Source: Achatina immaculata (lineage: Eukaryota > Mollusca > Gastropoda > Stylommatophora > Achatinidae). From it: a stretch of 64,000 nt of DNA. The notes below the pieces were generated by a model. It was not told the DNA's origin and made no database searches. It saw only the letters and a list, made by a program, of their open reading frames with translations. Below, one piece after another: positions 1 to 63,574 of this stretch (within the stretch, counting starts at the first letter, position 1; every line of letters begins with the position of its first letter). The stretch covers positions 4,631,062 through 4,695,061 of the forward strand of contig CM019700.1 in NCBI GenBank assembly GCA_009760885.1. The letters are read 5' to 3'. The position numbers and the translations under genes are program-made.

Positions 1-518
1 CGACGTGAGCTTTTTTCGAGGATTACACACACAAACAAGACAAAACATATAACTAAATGAAAAACTTATCTTAGTGGAATGCTCCAAAAGTAGGAAATAC
101 AAGAATGCGTGTCCCATTGACGAGGCATGGAGACCACGGGGGGGGGGGGGGGGCACAAAGGATAGCAGATGAAGCCAATCGGAAAGAAAAGGGAGAGAAA
201 CAGGTGGGGGGGGGAGAGCAATAGACACCTGTAAGCCGTTATAGAAACGGGTGTCGGGGAGGGGGGAGAAGCGGAGAGATAATGAATGAAGAACAGAAGG
301 GGCAATAAACACATGTAGACCGCTAGAGACGCAAAACGTGGTGGGGCAGGGAAGCAGGGAGATAATGTGAAACTGATGAATAGGACAAGACCCGAGGGGC
401 AATAAACACCTATAGGACGCCAGAGATGAAGAGAAGGTGGCGATAGGGAGGGAAACTAAGAGAAAGAAACAAAAAAGTATAGTATAAATTGCAGAGAAAA
501 AGTGGAAAACTAAAGAAG
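1..518. other. G-rich, purine-biased stretch with no gene seen
   Basis: The plus strand carries long G runs near 137-152 and 205-215, and short imperfect repeats around AATAAACACNTNTAGNNCGC near 305 and 400. I see no convincing coding exon. It may be degenerate tandem-repeat DNA. Confidence 0.4.
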
Positions 519-889
519 TTAAAGGAAGCTGAAGACATTGTTAATTCCAGCTGCGTGGAGACAACCAGCCTGGAAAATGGACCCTCCGAGATTGTACATC
601 AGTAGAACAAGAGCGGATTGCACTAACAGAAGTGTCCTGTTTTCCTCTGTGGTTGCTAAGGTAAAAATGTTTAGCCACAGGTGTCCAGGCAGCCTTAGAA
701 GTGTCATTCAGATTTTGATGAAAATGGGTCTCCCCTATATACTTCATATCACAACACTTGCACATAACAGCATAAATAACATTGCGTGAAGTGCAGGTGA
801 AGCCCTCCTGAACTGATAACGTGAACTTAGGGAAGGAGATCTGGCTAGCCTCGACAACAGACGGGGAAGTGTTGCATCTAGGACATCCA
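519..889 (-). pseudogene. Penelope-like element GIY-YIG endonuclease remnant
   Basis: Minus-strand translation gives GCPRCNTSPSV, then EGFTCTSRNVIYAVMCKCCD, MKYIGETHFHQNL and WTPVAKHFYLSNH. After a frame change near 600-640 it gives AGINNVFSF. This order (cysteine knuckles, NVIYAVxC, YIGET, PVAxHF, then GIN and FSF) is the C-terminal GIY-YIG endonuclease of Penelope-like retroelements. The region is frameshifted and has no RT, so it is a dead fragment. The frame change is what I would test first on the raw reads. Confidence 0.75.
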
Positions 890-904
890 CAAATCTAATC
901 TTAC

Positions 905-1760
905 ATATAATCTTACATCTTTACATCCTTCCCATGCTGTTAAACGTCAAATAGGGCTTGCATGGTAGATCGCCAAGTTTTCCTGTTTTCGGCGAGCAGT
1001 TCAACCCCATCAAGGGACTTTATGTCTTCTAATTTGGCCTTACATGGAATCCTCAAGGAAATAGAAAAGAAGGAACACCCAGACTTACTTGGAGAAGAGA
1101 AATTATGACAGTGCTCAGAGACAAGGGATACACATAGAAGGAAGCAGAGAGTAATTCCAAGAACATGGATGACTGGAGAGCCTTTATCCATGACTTATGC
1201 TTTCAAGGGAGTGAAAGGTGATGATGATGATTAATTTGGCCTCTCATAGCAATGTCCTTTTTAGAGTTTCACGTGGTCAACCTCTTTTTTCTTAAGCCTG
1301 TTGTGCTCCACTTGATAGCTTGTTTTGTGATTCTCTGACTGTTTTTTCTTATCACATGACCGTGATCTCCATTTTCTGATCACCCATGAGACAGGTTGTT
1401 GCACACTCATCAGCCTTATCTCTGCATTGTTCTTGAATTCGTTCCACTTTATACCGAGTACTGTACGAATACCTAATCAATGCCCATTTTACCTGTGCAG
1501 CATTTTTTCATTATGAAGCAAATGGCAATTCCAAAAAGCAAAGGAGATAATATACATCCTTGTTTCACACCTATTTCAGTCTGGAACCATTTGCTCATTC
1601 CTTCTTCTGTGTTGACTGCCATTGTAGAGATCCCTAGATGATTAAGATCCTTAATTTTAGATGGTATTCTTAAAATTCTCCACAGTGAATCTCTGTGTAT
1701 GGTATGAAATGCCTTTTTAATGTCTATGAAGTTCAGGATCAATGGTTTTTGCTTTTCAGT
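905..1760 (-). mobile_element. LINE family A fragment with a nested insertion
   Basis: The left part carries the family A tail (TTACATCCTTCCCATGCTGT, then CAAATAGGGCTTGCATGG). The right part translates on the minus strand as RT, with FIDIKKAFHTIHRDSLWRIL, then KWFQTEIGVKQGCILSPLLF. It is interrupted at 1041-1231 by a second LINE tail in the opposite direction. Other family A copies are at 34293-35823 and 47590-48606. Confidence 0.8.
1041..1231 (+). mobile_element. Short LINE 3' tail inserted in family A, with 11-bp TSD
   Basis: The insert is flanked by TAATTTGGCCT at 1030-1040 and again at 1232-1242. Its plus strand reads TPRLTWRREIMTVLRDKGYT, a stop, then DDWRAFIHDLCF. This is the typical C-terminus of LINE ORF2. 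It ends in a (GAT)n tail. The copy is heavily 5'-truncated. Confidence 0.8.
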
Positions 1761-1773
1761 TATATAGTTATTG

Positions 1774-2040
1774 AGTGTTTATAGAGACACTTACATAGTT
1801 TATACAGACACTTACATAGATACTACAGAAGAGCTGTTAGGGAGGCAAAGTTCTGCAAGGGACATGCAAATGAATGACTGACTGACTGTGTTTATATAGA
1901 CATATATATTATTGAGTGTTTATATAGATAGTGTGCTGAGTGTTTATATAGATATATATTATTTAGTGTTCATATAGATAGTTTACTGAGTGTTTATATA
2001 GACATATGTATTATTGAGTGTATATATATATATAGAGTTT
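1774..2040. repeat. AT-rich tandem repeat (GAGTGTTTATATAGATAT-like) with a LINE B tail inside
   Basis: Imperfect units around TATTGAGTGTTTATATAGAC recur between 1774 and 2040. At about 1820-1890 a plus-strand piece of LINE family B (REAKFCKGHANE-type end, then TGAATGACTGACTGACTG) interrupts them. Confidence 0.65.
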
Positions 2041-2279
2041 ACTGTTTCTTCTCTCTTTGTATAAGAAAGTGTTCTCCTTCAAGTGTGATCTTAAAAGATC
2101 ATTATTATATTGTTTTGTTAATTCTTGTTTGCAGGATGTTTGTTATTCTTGTCAAGGAGATTCTAGTTTTTAATTTCTCTCCAAGACATCTTTCATCTGC
2201 ACTAAATATACTGCAAATATTTCCTTTCTATTCTTGGTCAAATATTACTTAGGCAAGATAATACTGGTATTCCAGAGCT

Positions 2280-2420
2280 ACATTCATCCATTAGCATGTC
2301 CTTTGTAGAACTTTTGACTCCCTAACAGCTCTCCTACGGGTATCTTTATTGTAAGCAAGATGCCCTGTGGCTGATGCATTTGCAAATCATCAACATTGTC
2401 TTGCTGCCATCTTCACCTTG
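2280..2420 (-). mobile_element. LINE family B 3' fragment
   Basis: It resembles the 3' end of family B seen at 2680 and 45071. Features are the CATGTCC start, the CCCTAACAGCTCTCC block and the DMQA-like codons read on the minus strand. It is diverged and has no intact frame. Confidence 0.6.
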
Positions 2421-2679
2421 GTCTGTTTTGTTATCTTCGTCAGAGCTATATAAAAACTGGGAACATAACAGTATGGAAACAATAATTTTATCTGAACTTC
2501 TTTGTATAAATAGCTAATTACACTAGGAAAAGACACAATGTGACCAAAGAAGGAAATATATTAATTTCATGTAAGAAAAGACGATTTATATTCATTTTGG
2601 TTAGTTATAAGTTTATTTGTGAATTTTCTAAACAGATTTCACTCTGTGAGCAGAATGTAATGAAGATGAATGTAAGGCA

Positions 2680-3420
2680 TCATCATCATTCATTTGCATG
2701 TCCCTTGCGGAATTTTGCCTCCCTAACAGCACTCCTGTAGGCCTCTCGGTTGTAAGCAAGTTGACCTGTTGCTGCTGCATCCATTTGCAGATCAGCAATG
2801 ATTTCTTGCAGCCATCTTCGTTTTGGTCTTCCTCTTTTTCTTTTTCCCATTATGTATCCTTCCAATATGGTCTTCTCTAAATTATCAAAGTTTTCTCTGT
2901 TTAATCCTCTTTACTAGACAGCCTTCTTCAATATTAAGCTCTTGTAGTATGGATATATTTGTTCTTTTTTGTGTCCACGATATTTGGAGAACTCTTCTGT
3001 AGCATTTACATTCAAAGGCATTTATGTGTTTCTCAGCTGTTTTGTTAAGTGTCCATGTCTCACAGGCATATGTTGCGATGGGAAAGATGCATGACCTAAA
3101 AAATCTTATTTTTGTAGTTCTGTCTGTTCCTCTCCACAGATTCTTTAGTTGTTTTACTTTCTGAAGAGCAATAGATGTCCTCCTTTTAATTTCCCTCAGT
3201 GTATCTCCATTATTATTTAGCAGTGATCCAAGATATTCAAAACTCTCCACTTCTTCCAATTTCTCCTCACTGATATATATTTCAGCTGCCTTGTTTGTTT
3301 TGTCAGTTGTCATCAATTTAGTTTTCTTTGCATTAAGATAGAGGTTCTGCTCTTCGCTGTTCTTACGGACTGACATAATTAGTTTTTCCATTCCTTTTTG
3401 TGTTGTGGATAGTAACACTG
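2680..3420 (-). mobile_element. LINE family B copy, 741 bp, 5'-truncated, 9-bp TSD
   Basis: It is flanked by TGTAAGGCA at 2671-2679 and 3421-3429. The minus strand encodes ORF2 sequence after the RT catalytic core: LYLNAKKTKLMTTDKTNKAA, then VESFEYLGSLLNNNGD, TYACETWTLNKTAEKHINAF and YRRVLQISWTQKRTNISILQ. It ends in a TGAATGATGATG tail. A frame of 177 codons survives, but the left part is shifted. Confidence 0.85.
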
Positions 3421-3429
3421 TGTAAGGCA

Positions 3430-4380
3430 GAAGGAAAAAAAAAAGATGAGATACTGAAACAACATAAACTGAATGTTAATGTCAGCCTTTTTTTTTTTTT
3501 TTCAAAATGGACATGAAAGGGATACTAGATTTCTCATTTACTGCACCTTGATATCAACTGAGCCTTTTTTTCTTTGTATGCTACCAACCATTTCATGACT
3601 GCTCTCAAAATGCCCAGTATGATGCATTTTAACTTTCACTACATTAAAAAATTCCCTGCAATCTCTTTCCATATTGTTAATTTTAAATGTAGGTTAACGG
3701 TTATGTGGTTTAAAATTGACCAATGAAAATGCTGGAAATGTAAGTGTTTTATTCAAATGCAGTTCTTACAAGATTTTTATTGTTTAATCTTGAAGAGATT
3801 ATTGCTAGTTTTCATGTAGGTTAATCTTTTATTTAATTACTGCTTTGGTGATTTAATTGTATTGAAAACCGCTGACAGTTGTAGTAACAATGTTACTGAA
3901 GTCAAATGACTATAATTTGCCACGTGCAGAAAAAAAAAACAATTAAATCAACTGGAGTCATATGACTATAGTTAGAAATGAATGAACAAACTATCAAAGC
4001 CGCTAGACTGGGTGTAATTTTGTTTACTTCTAAACCTGAACAGACTCTCATGTAGTAACTGCTTCACATGCAACATTTCTGTATGAATGTCCTGAGTACA
4101 CAATCAATGTATAGAAAATATAACCGGAAACTCATACATTGAAAATAATGCCTCATCCTAGAAAATATTTCTATACACAGAAAACAAGCATCTCGATACA
4201 CTATTATATTAACTCTTAACCTACCATCACCAGAACTTTGTAATTTTAAACTGTCACAAATGCTAAAAATAGTAATCATGTCATTTCTTGGGAAAATGTT
4301 GCTGAGAAGTTTTCTGTTACAAAAAATCTTCCCAAGTCATGCAAGCTTTTTGGTAGGTTAAGAGTTTAAGTGAGAATCAC
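3430..4380. other. AT-rich flank, no gene seen
   Basis: Contains several A/T homopolymers (for example 3489-3502) and no recognisable exon or element end. I could not identify anything coding on either strand. Confidence 0.4.
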
Positions 4381-4545
4381 TGAAAAACCCAGAGGAAGAA
4401 AAAGAAAGAGAAAAATAATAGAAAAAGTGGCACAGGAAATGAGAAGTGGCAGATCTGATTAGAAATACTAAAGACCACACAAAATGGAAAAGCACGATGG
4501 CGGACATCTATTGGCATGGTACACAATGAATGAATGAGTAATATT
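4381..4545 (+). mobile_element. LINE C-terminal tail fragment
   Basis: The plus strand reads KPRGRKRKRK, then EMRSGRSD, stop, RPHKMEKHDGGHLLAWYT-like out-of-frame sequence. Its pattern (GRKRKR, KWK, ADIYWHGT in a shifted frame) is a LINE ORF2 end. It closes with GAATGAATGAGTAA. A sibling fragment is at 53640. Confidence 0.5.
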
Positions 4546-5277
4546 AAAAAACGTTCAGATCAATAAATGACATATTTTATTTTTTAAAAATGTTATCTTC
4601 TATATTCCCTTATCTTCAGCTGTATGCAGCTACTGAAGTCATGCCAAAGTAATATTCACAGAATTCATTATAATGACTCTTCTTGTATAGCATTTGCAAC
4701 TAAATTGTAATTAGCAGGGTTGAACCAAAATAAAGTTAGGCTACACTTACAAAAAAAAACTGGCTCAAAAAATATATAAAAATCATGAAACAAAATGAAT
4801 CTGTCATGGTCTTTCATTCTGCCTCCAAAAGCTAAAAAAAAGCTTTTTTTTTTTTTTGATATTTCAAAAAAATGAGATTAAAAAAATACATTATTTGACT
4901 AATATGTTCAGATTATGTACTGGCAAAACTTTCTTTATACTGGTTATGCTGTGGATGATTATGGGAAATTATGTATCATTGAATTAAACCTTAGCTTTTT
5001 GTACACAATCATATGTAAAACTTTGTAAAAAAAAAAAAATGAAAAATAAAATCACTGCTGTCTATAATCTTTGTTCCGCTGCTGGGAATTTATAATTTTA
5101 AAACCACTGCAGAAGATTTTAAAAAATAGGTATAGCCTCATTTTTTTTGTGAGAACCATAGCAAATGTGTTTGTCTGAGATTTTCATTTATTTATTTACT
5201 TTTTTTGTGTTCATTAATAAGCTCAAAGTTGTATCCTGTGTATATATATATATATTTTAATATATATGTATATATCT
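4546..5277. other. AT-rich stretch with homopolymer runs, no gene seen
   Basis: A near-palindromic AAAAAAAGCTTTTTTTT motif lies near 4834-4856 and there are several poly-A runs. No exon or element was recognised. Confidence 0.4.
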
Positions 5278-5610
5278 CTGAACCTTAAGTGCCCAGGGCA
5301 CATGGGGATTCTACAAGGGTTTTCCACAAATGGCTGTCCTTTGCCTTTTTTTCTGCTCTTGCCCAGGTGAGCCCTCTATTGCTGAACATCCTCTCTGTTG
5401 TTCTTCTCCATGTCTCTTTTGGTCTACCCTTACTTCTGTTTTCCTGTGGTGTCCATCTTAGTGCTGTTTTTGGTAGTGAGTTATCAGTCATTTGGAGCAG
5501 TTGTCCCAGCCATCGCCAGCATCTTTCCTCAATAACTGCTGTCAGTGGCTTCATCTGCATCTCTGCCAACAAGATGTTATTTCTTATGGTGTTTGGTGTA
5601 TATATATGTA
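5278..5610 (-). mobile_element. LINE family C 3' fragment
   Basis: The minus strand encodes ILLAEMQMKPLTAVIEERCW, then RWLGQLLQMTDNSLPKTALR, WTPQENRSKGRPKETWRRT and RGLTWARAEKKAKDSHLWKT. This is the C-terminal end of LINE ORF2. It is nearly the same as the larger family C copy at 28548-29569. TATATA sequence lies on both sides and blurs the TSD. Confidence 0.85.
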
Positions 5611-5919
5611 AGTATGGCTTAATTTACCGTCTTGCTGTACTTCTTTAAGATACCCATGGGACTTCTTTTCATCACCTGCAATCTTTACGACACACCAAAA
5701 GTAACTGATCTATTTACATTTTGGTTTCTCATTCAAAAATTTCTTCTCATGTTTTTGGGTGTAAGAATTAGAAACACACGAACTATCATTCATTTGGTGT
5801 GAGTAATTAAATCTTTCACAAGCCTCACAGTGCCAGACACTTAATCACAATATATCCCAGACCTTATAAAAATGAAAACCAAATTGGCTTTGAGTGAATA
5901 TTTACTTTCCAAATTTTTT

Positions 5920-6300
5920 TCTTCTTCAGCTTTCCGAGCCATTAAGGCTCGTTGCTGCAGATAAAGTTCGCTTCCATTCCTCTCTATTCCTAATCTTCTC
6001 TCTCCAGTTGGTGACACCAGTTTCTTTTATGTCCTCATCTATGTTATCTTTTCCATCTCTGTCTTGGGCTACCGCTTGGTCTTGTTTCTTTCATCTCTTA
6101 TACATGTATCAATTTTGCTTGCCTGTTCTCTTTCATTCTTTCCACATGACTCAACCAGTGTAATCTGTTCAATTTCAAGATGTTTATATTCTGATGTGAT
6201 TTAAATAAGCTAACAAGTTCAGCGTTCTTTCTAGCTCTCAATTCAACACTGTTGGTATCCTTTATGAGACCAAAGATTCTTCTCAGGATCCAAATTTTTG
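5920..6300 (-). mobile_element. LINE family D 3' fragment (decayed)
   Basis: It aligns by eye with the family D ends at 26995-27300 and 45630-46105. The minus strand holds HVERMKENRQAKLI and KETRPSGSPRQRWK with stops, and the GAGCCTTAATGGCTCGGAAA end. It is broken by several stops. Confidence 0.7.
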
Positions 6301-6339
6301 ACTTTCTAAAAATATTAACTACATATTCTGGAAAGGTTC

Positions 6340-7290
6340 AATATAATCTATGCTTTTGATAGAAACACAATCTGACAAAATCAATATGGTTGTATAAACT
6401 ATGTCTATTGATAGAAACACATTTTGACAAACCCACCACCACAGTACTATAAAAAAATATTAAAAAAAAAAAACATTCACAATAAGGAGATGACAAAGGG
6501 ACACAATTTATGATGCTAGCCATCAAAACAATTCACAGCACAGTTTCTATTAAATATTGACATTTTGATTTTTGCTGTATTATGACAACTAAACCAGGCA
6601 TATTCCACATTTTATTTTGTTTGACTTTGCATTATATTGAACTGCTGCAATATTACAGTACATGGAACTACTAGTTTCTTTTCACCCACAGCACTATGGG
6701 AGATTCAATGTCAAAGGGAGAACACTTTGGTGTGCTGAAGCAATGACTATGGCAACGAGAAGACGTCTCTACAGCTGTACAAAATATGGACTTATTTTTT
6801 TCATTCTGTATTTTAAGTGCTAGGTCAAGCTAAATCTTGAGTGTGGTTGCTGGAATGAAATCACTCTTCTTCAAGTTCTTATAATTAGCTCCTCTTTCAG
6901 ATCTTGAGCCCGTGGCCAATTCTAGCTGAAAGAGCCTTCATATATTGGACCTTACTACAGGACAAGTTCTGAAATCTGCAGTCCATTCCCACAAAGGTCT
7001 TTATTTGTGTGTATGGACCACTGTGCTGTGTGAGATTATCAAAAGAAACAAGAGTGGGTTGATCCAACAGGAGCAAAAGGAACTTTTCCAAAACCATCAG
7101 TCCAAACAAATCTTTTCTTATTGTTCTTCTTTGTATTAATTTACTGTCCATATCTGCAGTTCTCTCAAGATAAGTTGATGAATTGTACATTTTGTTGTTA
7201 CTGTTGTTGTTTACAAGGGTAAAAACAGCATCTCTATAAATCCTTACAACCAGAAGTATGTAACACACACAGAATAAAAGCTAAGAGAAT
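6340..7290. other. 3' flank without recognised gene
   Basis: Moderate-complexity sequence. One minus-strand frame of 123 codons (6897-7268) has no recognised domain and contains an NNNSNN run encoded by ACAACAACAG-like triplets. I do not call it a gene. Confidence 0.35.
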
Positions 7291-7309
7291 CTATATCTTT
7301 GCTAAACAG

Positions 7310-7735
7310 AGCTAAACCTCTATTCAATTACTAAAAGAAAACATGATAATGAAGCCTCTATTCCATTACTAAAAGAAATCATGACAAAGAAGCCTCTATT
7401 CCATTACTAAAAGAAATCATGACAAAGAAGCCTCTATTCCATTACTAAAAGAAAACATGACAATGAAGCCTCTATTCCATTACTAAAAGAAATCATGACA
7501 AAGAAGCCTCTATTCCATTACTAAAAGAAATCATGACAAAGAAGCCTCTATTCCATTACTAAAAGAAAACATGACAATGAAGCCTCTATTCCATTACTAA
7601 AAGAAATCATGACAAAGAAGCCTCTATTCCATTACTAAAAGAAAACATGACAATGAAGCCTCTATTCCATTACTAAAAGAAAACATGACAATGAAGCCTC
7701 TATTCCATTACTAAAAGAAAACATGACAATGAACA
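7310..7735. repeat. 38-bp minisatellite, about 11 copies
   Basis: The unit starts AAGCCTCTATTCCATTACTA and continues AAAGAAATCATGACAAAG. Two variants (AAATCATGACAAAG and AAACATGACAATG) are interspersed, so the array has grown by copying small blocks of units. It lies in the 3' flank of the ORP gene. Confidence 0.95.
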
Positions 7736-8164
7736 TCTGAGATTTTTTTTTTTTTTTTAAAGATATTCACCAGTTACTTTGCAAGGGAGCTAAAATTGTT
7801 GAACCCATTTCTGCATGTACCTCAAATACTTCAATAAATTGGATGCTTAAACATAAAGAAAGAGAACAATACCCCCATGAACACATATTGATAAGGACAA
7901 TGTATCCTTTAAAACAAACTAAATATGATGCATTTTACATATACCTCATCTATTATGAGAGTGGTCAGTGCATAACTTCACTCACTCTAACAAGGTAAAT
8001 GTAAATAGCTAATCAACTCTATGAAGACTAATGTGTGCCCAGTCTACTCTGGTAAATTGACAATGTACACTATCCTTTACAGAGTGAATTTTATAACCCC
8101 AAAAAAGTGAATGTACACATGAGCCATTAATGAAATATAAAGAAGAAAGCCAATCACGTTCATG

Positions 8165-8740
8165 AGAACAGAGTGGTAATACTAGTCTTGATGTGTACTG
8201 TCAGTATAAACAATTACATATAGTCTCAATGTTAATTGTGTACTGTCAGCATAAACAATTACATATAGCCTCAATGTGTACTGTCAACATAAATAACAAA
8301 CATCAGATGTATATATAATCTTGTGTGTACTTGTCACTACAGATAGCAACTATCAAATTCATATATCCCTGACCCGTGTACTGGTCACTATCAATAGCTG
8401 TCAGTTTTTTTATTGCTTTGATGTGTAATAACTATCAATTACAATATAGCCTCGATGTGTGAACTTGTTATTACAAATAATAACTACCAATTACAATATA
8501 CATTGATGTGTATACTTGTTACCACAAATAACAACTACCAATTACAGTATAACCTTGATGTATATACTTGCTACCACAAATAACAACTATCAATTACAAT
8601 ATAACCTTGATGTGTATACTTGTTACCACAAATGACAACTACCCATTACAACATAACCTTGATGTGTATACTTGTTACCACAAATAACAACTATAAATTA
8701 CAATATAACCTTGATGTATTGCCACTATCAAAAGTAACAA
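8165..8740. repeat. Degenerate minisatellite, unit about 53 bp
   Basis: About nine diverged copies built around ACTTGTTACCACAAATAACA, then ACTACCAATTACAATATA and ACCTTGATGTGTAT. Divergence increases toward the left end, as in an older array. Confidence 0.85.
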
Positions 8741-9854
8741 TCAACTACATGTAAACTCTAAAATAATAGTCTGAATATCAAACATGATCTAGCCAGATAT
8801 CAATGGGTTAAAATCTAAGATAAATACACCTCTGTGACTTTCCCCTTCCTTTTCTTGGTCCTGTTTCAGTAAAATCTGGTGCTGCCTAAGTAAAATTCTC
8901 TAGCAACTAATACTATGTATTCTGATCAAATTATTTGTACATTCTAAGTTTCCACAAAAGGGGAGAGGGGGGGGGGAGAGCATAAAAAATGGATGCTCCA
9001 AAGAGAAAGTGGGCACAGCAGAACAAGAGAAAGCTGCACACATTATAATCTGCGTACATGTACGTACATGCCACATAATGTAAAAATATACAATGCATTT
9101 CTATTCATTATGGCAGACCGTGCATTCCATCTAAAAGCATAAAAAAAAAAAAAAATCAGGCAGTTTTACCATAAATACCATACTGTGCTAGTGCCACCAT
9201 ACTTTTTTTTTTTTTTTCCTGAACAGTCAGTACACAAAAGCAATGGTTCCCAAACTGTAAGCAATGAAGATGTCAAGTGAAGACCAGTGGAGAAAGCAGA
9301 ATAATGTGGAATATTAGAAAATGCATAATGATTTTAATGCCTTGGGGGCGGTGGAGGTGGATCATGACAAAGTACAGTAAACTCTCGATTTAACAGACCA
9401 TGACACCCCCCACCCCCACCCCCTCATTTTCTATATTAAAAACAATAATAAAAGGTCAAATATGCCCCCCCCCCCCAACCAAGTTACATTTTGAATTAAC
9501 AGATATTCCTTCCTTCTTGTTAGTCCGTCAAAGTGAGAGTTTACCGTACTTTTCAGCTTTAATGGTCTCTAACATGACATGGTTTCAGAACCAGTGTATT
9601 AGAAGATGATGCATAAATTATTCATCACATGCATCTGCCTTTATCCTGCTCTAGGCTCAGAAATCAAATTCTGCGCCTGACTTGGATGCCGTTGGTGAGT
9701 ACAAAACCACCAACCCAGGCCCCTGAAGATGAGTACACTGACCACAGCAGTGCCCTGGTGTTCTAAGGTGGTGATAAAGTATTTAAAAATCATTTTCTTA
9801 CACAACACATGATATGTAAATAAATGCACCATTTTACGGTATATTTTACAATTC

Positions 9855-10370
9855 TAGACATGATAGCATAACACTGCAGTTCCAGTGTATCTAATGACAG
9901 CATAACACTGCAGTTCCAGTGTATCTAATGACAGCATAACACTGCAGTTCCAGTGTATCTAATGACAGTAAAACACTGCAGTTCCAGTGTATCTAATGAT
10001 AGCATAACACTGCAGTTCCAGTGTATCTGACAATATAACACTGCAGTTACAGTGTATCTAATGACGGCATAACACTGCAGTTACAGTGTATCTAATGATG
10101 GTATAACACTGCAGTTCCAGTGTATCTAATGACAGTATAACACTGCAGTTCCAGTGTATCTAATGACAGTATAACACTGCAGTTCCAGTGTATCTAATGA
10201 CAGTATAACACTGCAGTTCCAGTGTATCTAATGATAGCATAACACTGCAGTTCCAGTGTATCTAATGATGGCATAACACTGCCTAATGATGGTATAACAC
10301 TGCAGTTCCAGTGTATCTAATGACAGCATAACACTGCAGTTCCAGTGTATCTAATGATGGTATACAGTAC
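9855..10370. repeat. 33-bp minisatellite with inverted core, about 15 copies
   Basis: The unit contains AACACTGCAGTTCCAGTGTA then TCTAATGACAGCAT. The core CACTGCAGTTCCAGTG has 5-bp inverted arms (CACTG/CAGTG) around a PstI site. One unit near 10280 is internally deleted. Confidence 0.95.
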
Positions 10371-10719
10371 CAATCTTCTGTCATTCAGGACAAATGAAAG
10401 ACCAGTTTTTTGTTTTTTTTTCTTCAGTGAATTGTTCTCTCGAGTTCCTTATTTGGTGCTTTTCTTTTCACATCATCTAATGCAGATGTTTGTTTTCACC
10501 CTTCTAAGTTACTGTCTCAAGGTACATTTCCACAAGCAATGGTCCACTGCAGTCTTCACAGAATGTTGAGTTAACAACCAACACTTTCACACTTCATCCA
10601 TGAGGATTGGCAGTAGTAATGGGGATAAGCATCAGAGCACTAGAACAACACCCAAGTCTGCTCACACTCCCCACTCTGTTAACTACCAAGAGGTAGCTCA
10701 ACTAATTGACCCAGTCAGA

Positions 10720-10975
10720 AGCCGTACAACAGCAGAGCCCTATTATGCATTTTGAAATATGGTGTAATTTTCCTTGATTGATGGCACCCTAGAGAATGAT
10801 ACGGTCAATGCCATATTTCCTCCGCCAGTTCCAGATTGCGGCCTCCTCTTGGGTAACTGACAGCACAGCTTCTACGGCTGGGTGACTAGGGGCACTTCTG
10901 GCCGGACTTGAACCACCAGAATCTGCATGAAGGATGCACACACTTAAGAACTATACCACTCAGGCATCCTGAAGT
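10720..10975 (-). mobile_element. tRNA-derived SINE
   Basis: On the minus strand the head reads ATGCCTGAGTGGTATAG (A-box-like) and, about 45 bases on, GGTTCAAGTCCGGCC (B-box-like), as in a Leu/Ser-type tRNA. A non-tRNA body runs to about 10720. The acceptor stem does not close, so this is not a functional tRNA gene. Confidence 0.65.
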
Positions 10976-11189
10976 TTGTATGCTTGATGACTGTATCGCA
11001 AAATGTAATATATTTTAAACAAAAAAAAAATCTTTGATATGATGTTTAAGGAAATGGCCCAAAATGCATCCCCCCTCAATCCCAACAATAAATGATACAA
11101 TAAAATGCCAGCATGTAAGTGCATCCAAGACAACATGATAAAGCACCAACAAAAATGTGTTTATCCTAGCAAAAATCAGTATAAGACTC

Positions 11190-11305
11190 TGTGCAGATTA
11201 GAATCCAAGCAAAGATGACAAGTACAAGCACCAGTACAGGGCAATATCCAAGCAAAGATGATGAGTACAAGCATCAGTGCAGGGCAATATCCAAGCAAAG
11301 ATGAT
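11190..11305. repeat. 46-bp direct repeat, 2 to 3 copies
   Basis: Copies of ATCCAAGCAAAGATGAT, then AGTACAAGCACCAGT and CAGGGCAATATCC, just downstream of the ORP stop codon. They may lie in the 3' UTR. Confidence 0.85.
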
Positions 11306-11536
11306 AACTATAAAACTAATCCAACAAAATCAAATATTTAAACAAAGACCCATCCCTCTTCCCCAAAAACACATCTGATACCAAAGATTTCCTGTATATA
11401 CAAGTGACAAATTTGCAGTAACGAGTTGTTCAAATAAACATGACATTTGTTATGATGAGTCACACATATGACATTTGCTATTAAAAGGGTCAAACCACAT
11501 GACATTTGCTATATACGAGTTACAGAAAAGATGTTA

Positions 11537-63444
<51,908 letters not shown>

Positions 63445-63574
63445 CTGTATTTAGGTACAGAAAATGAATGCTGAATAACAGAGTTTGTAAACGATTTGTG
63501 AAGTAGATTGTTTCATTCGAAAAATAGAAGAACTTTCTTATGACTTTCACTGTGATGCAAGGACTCTGCTTTCC

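Noticed and set aside
6897..7268. Minus-strand ORF of 123 codons as a gene
   Set aside because: No domain, no splice context and a low-complexity NNNSNN run. Likely chance.
9242..9300. hAT element starting at CAATGGTTCCCAAACTG
   Set aside because: Only one end is recognisable. No inverted partner or 8-bp duplication was found nearby.
7310..10370. Possible CRISPR arrays
   Set aside because: Repeats are directly adjacent with no unique spacers, no cas genes are present and the DNA is eukaryotic. They are minisatellites.
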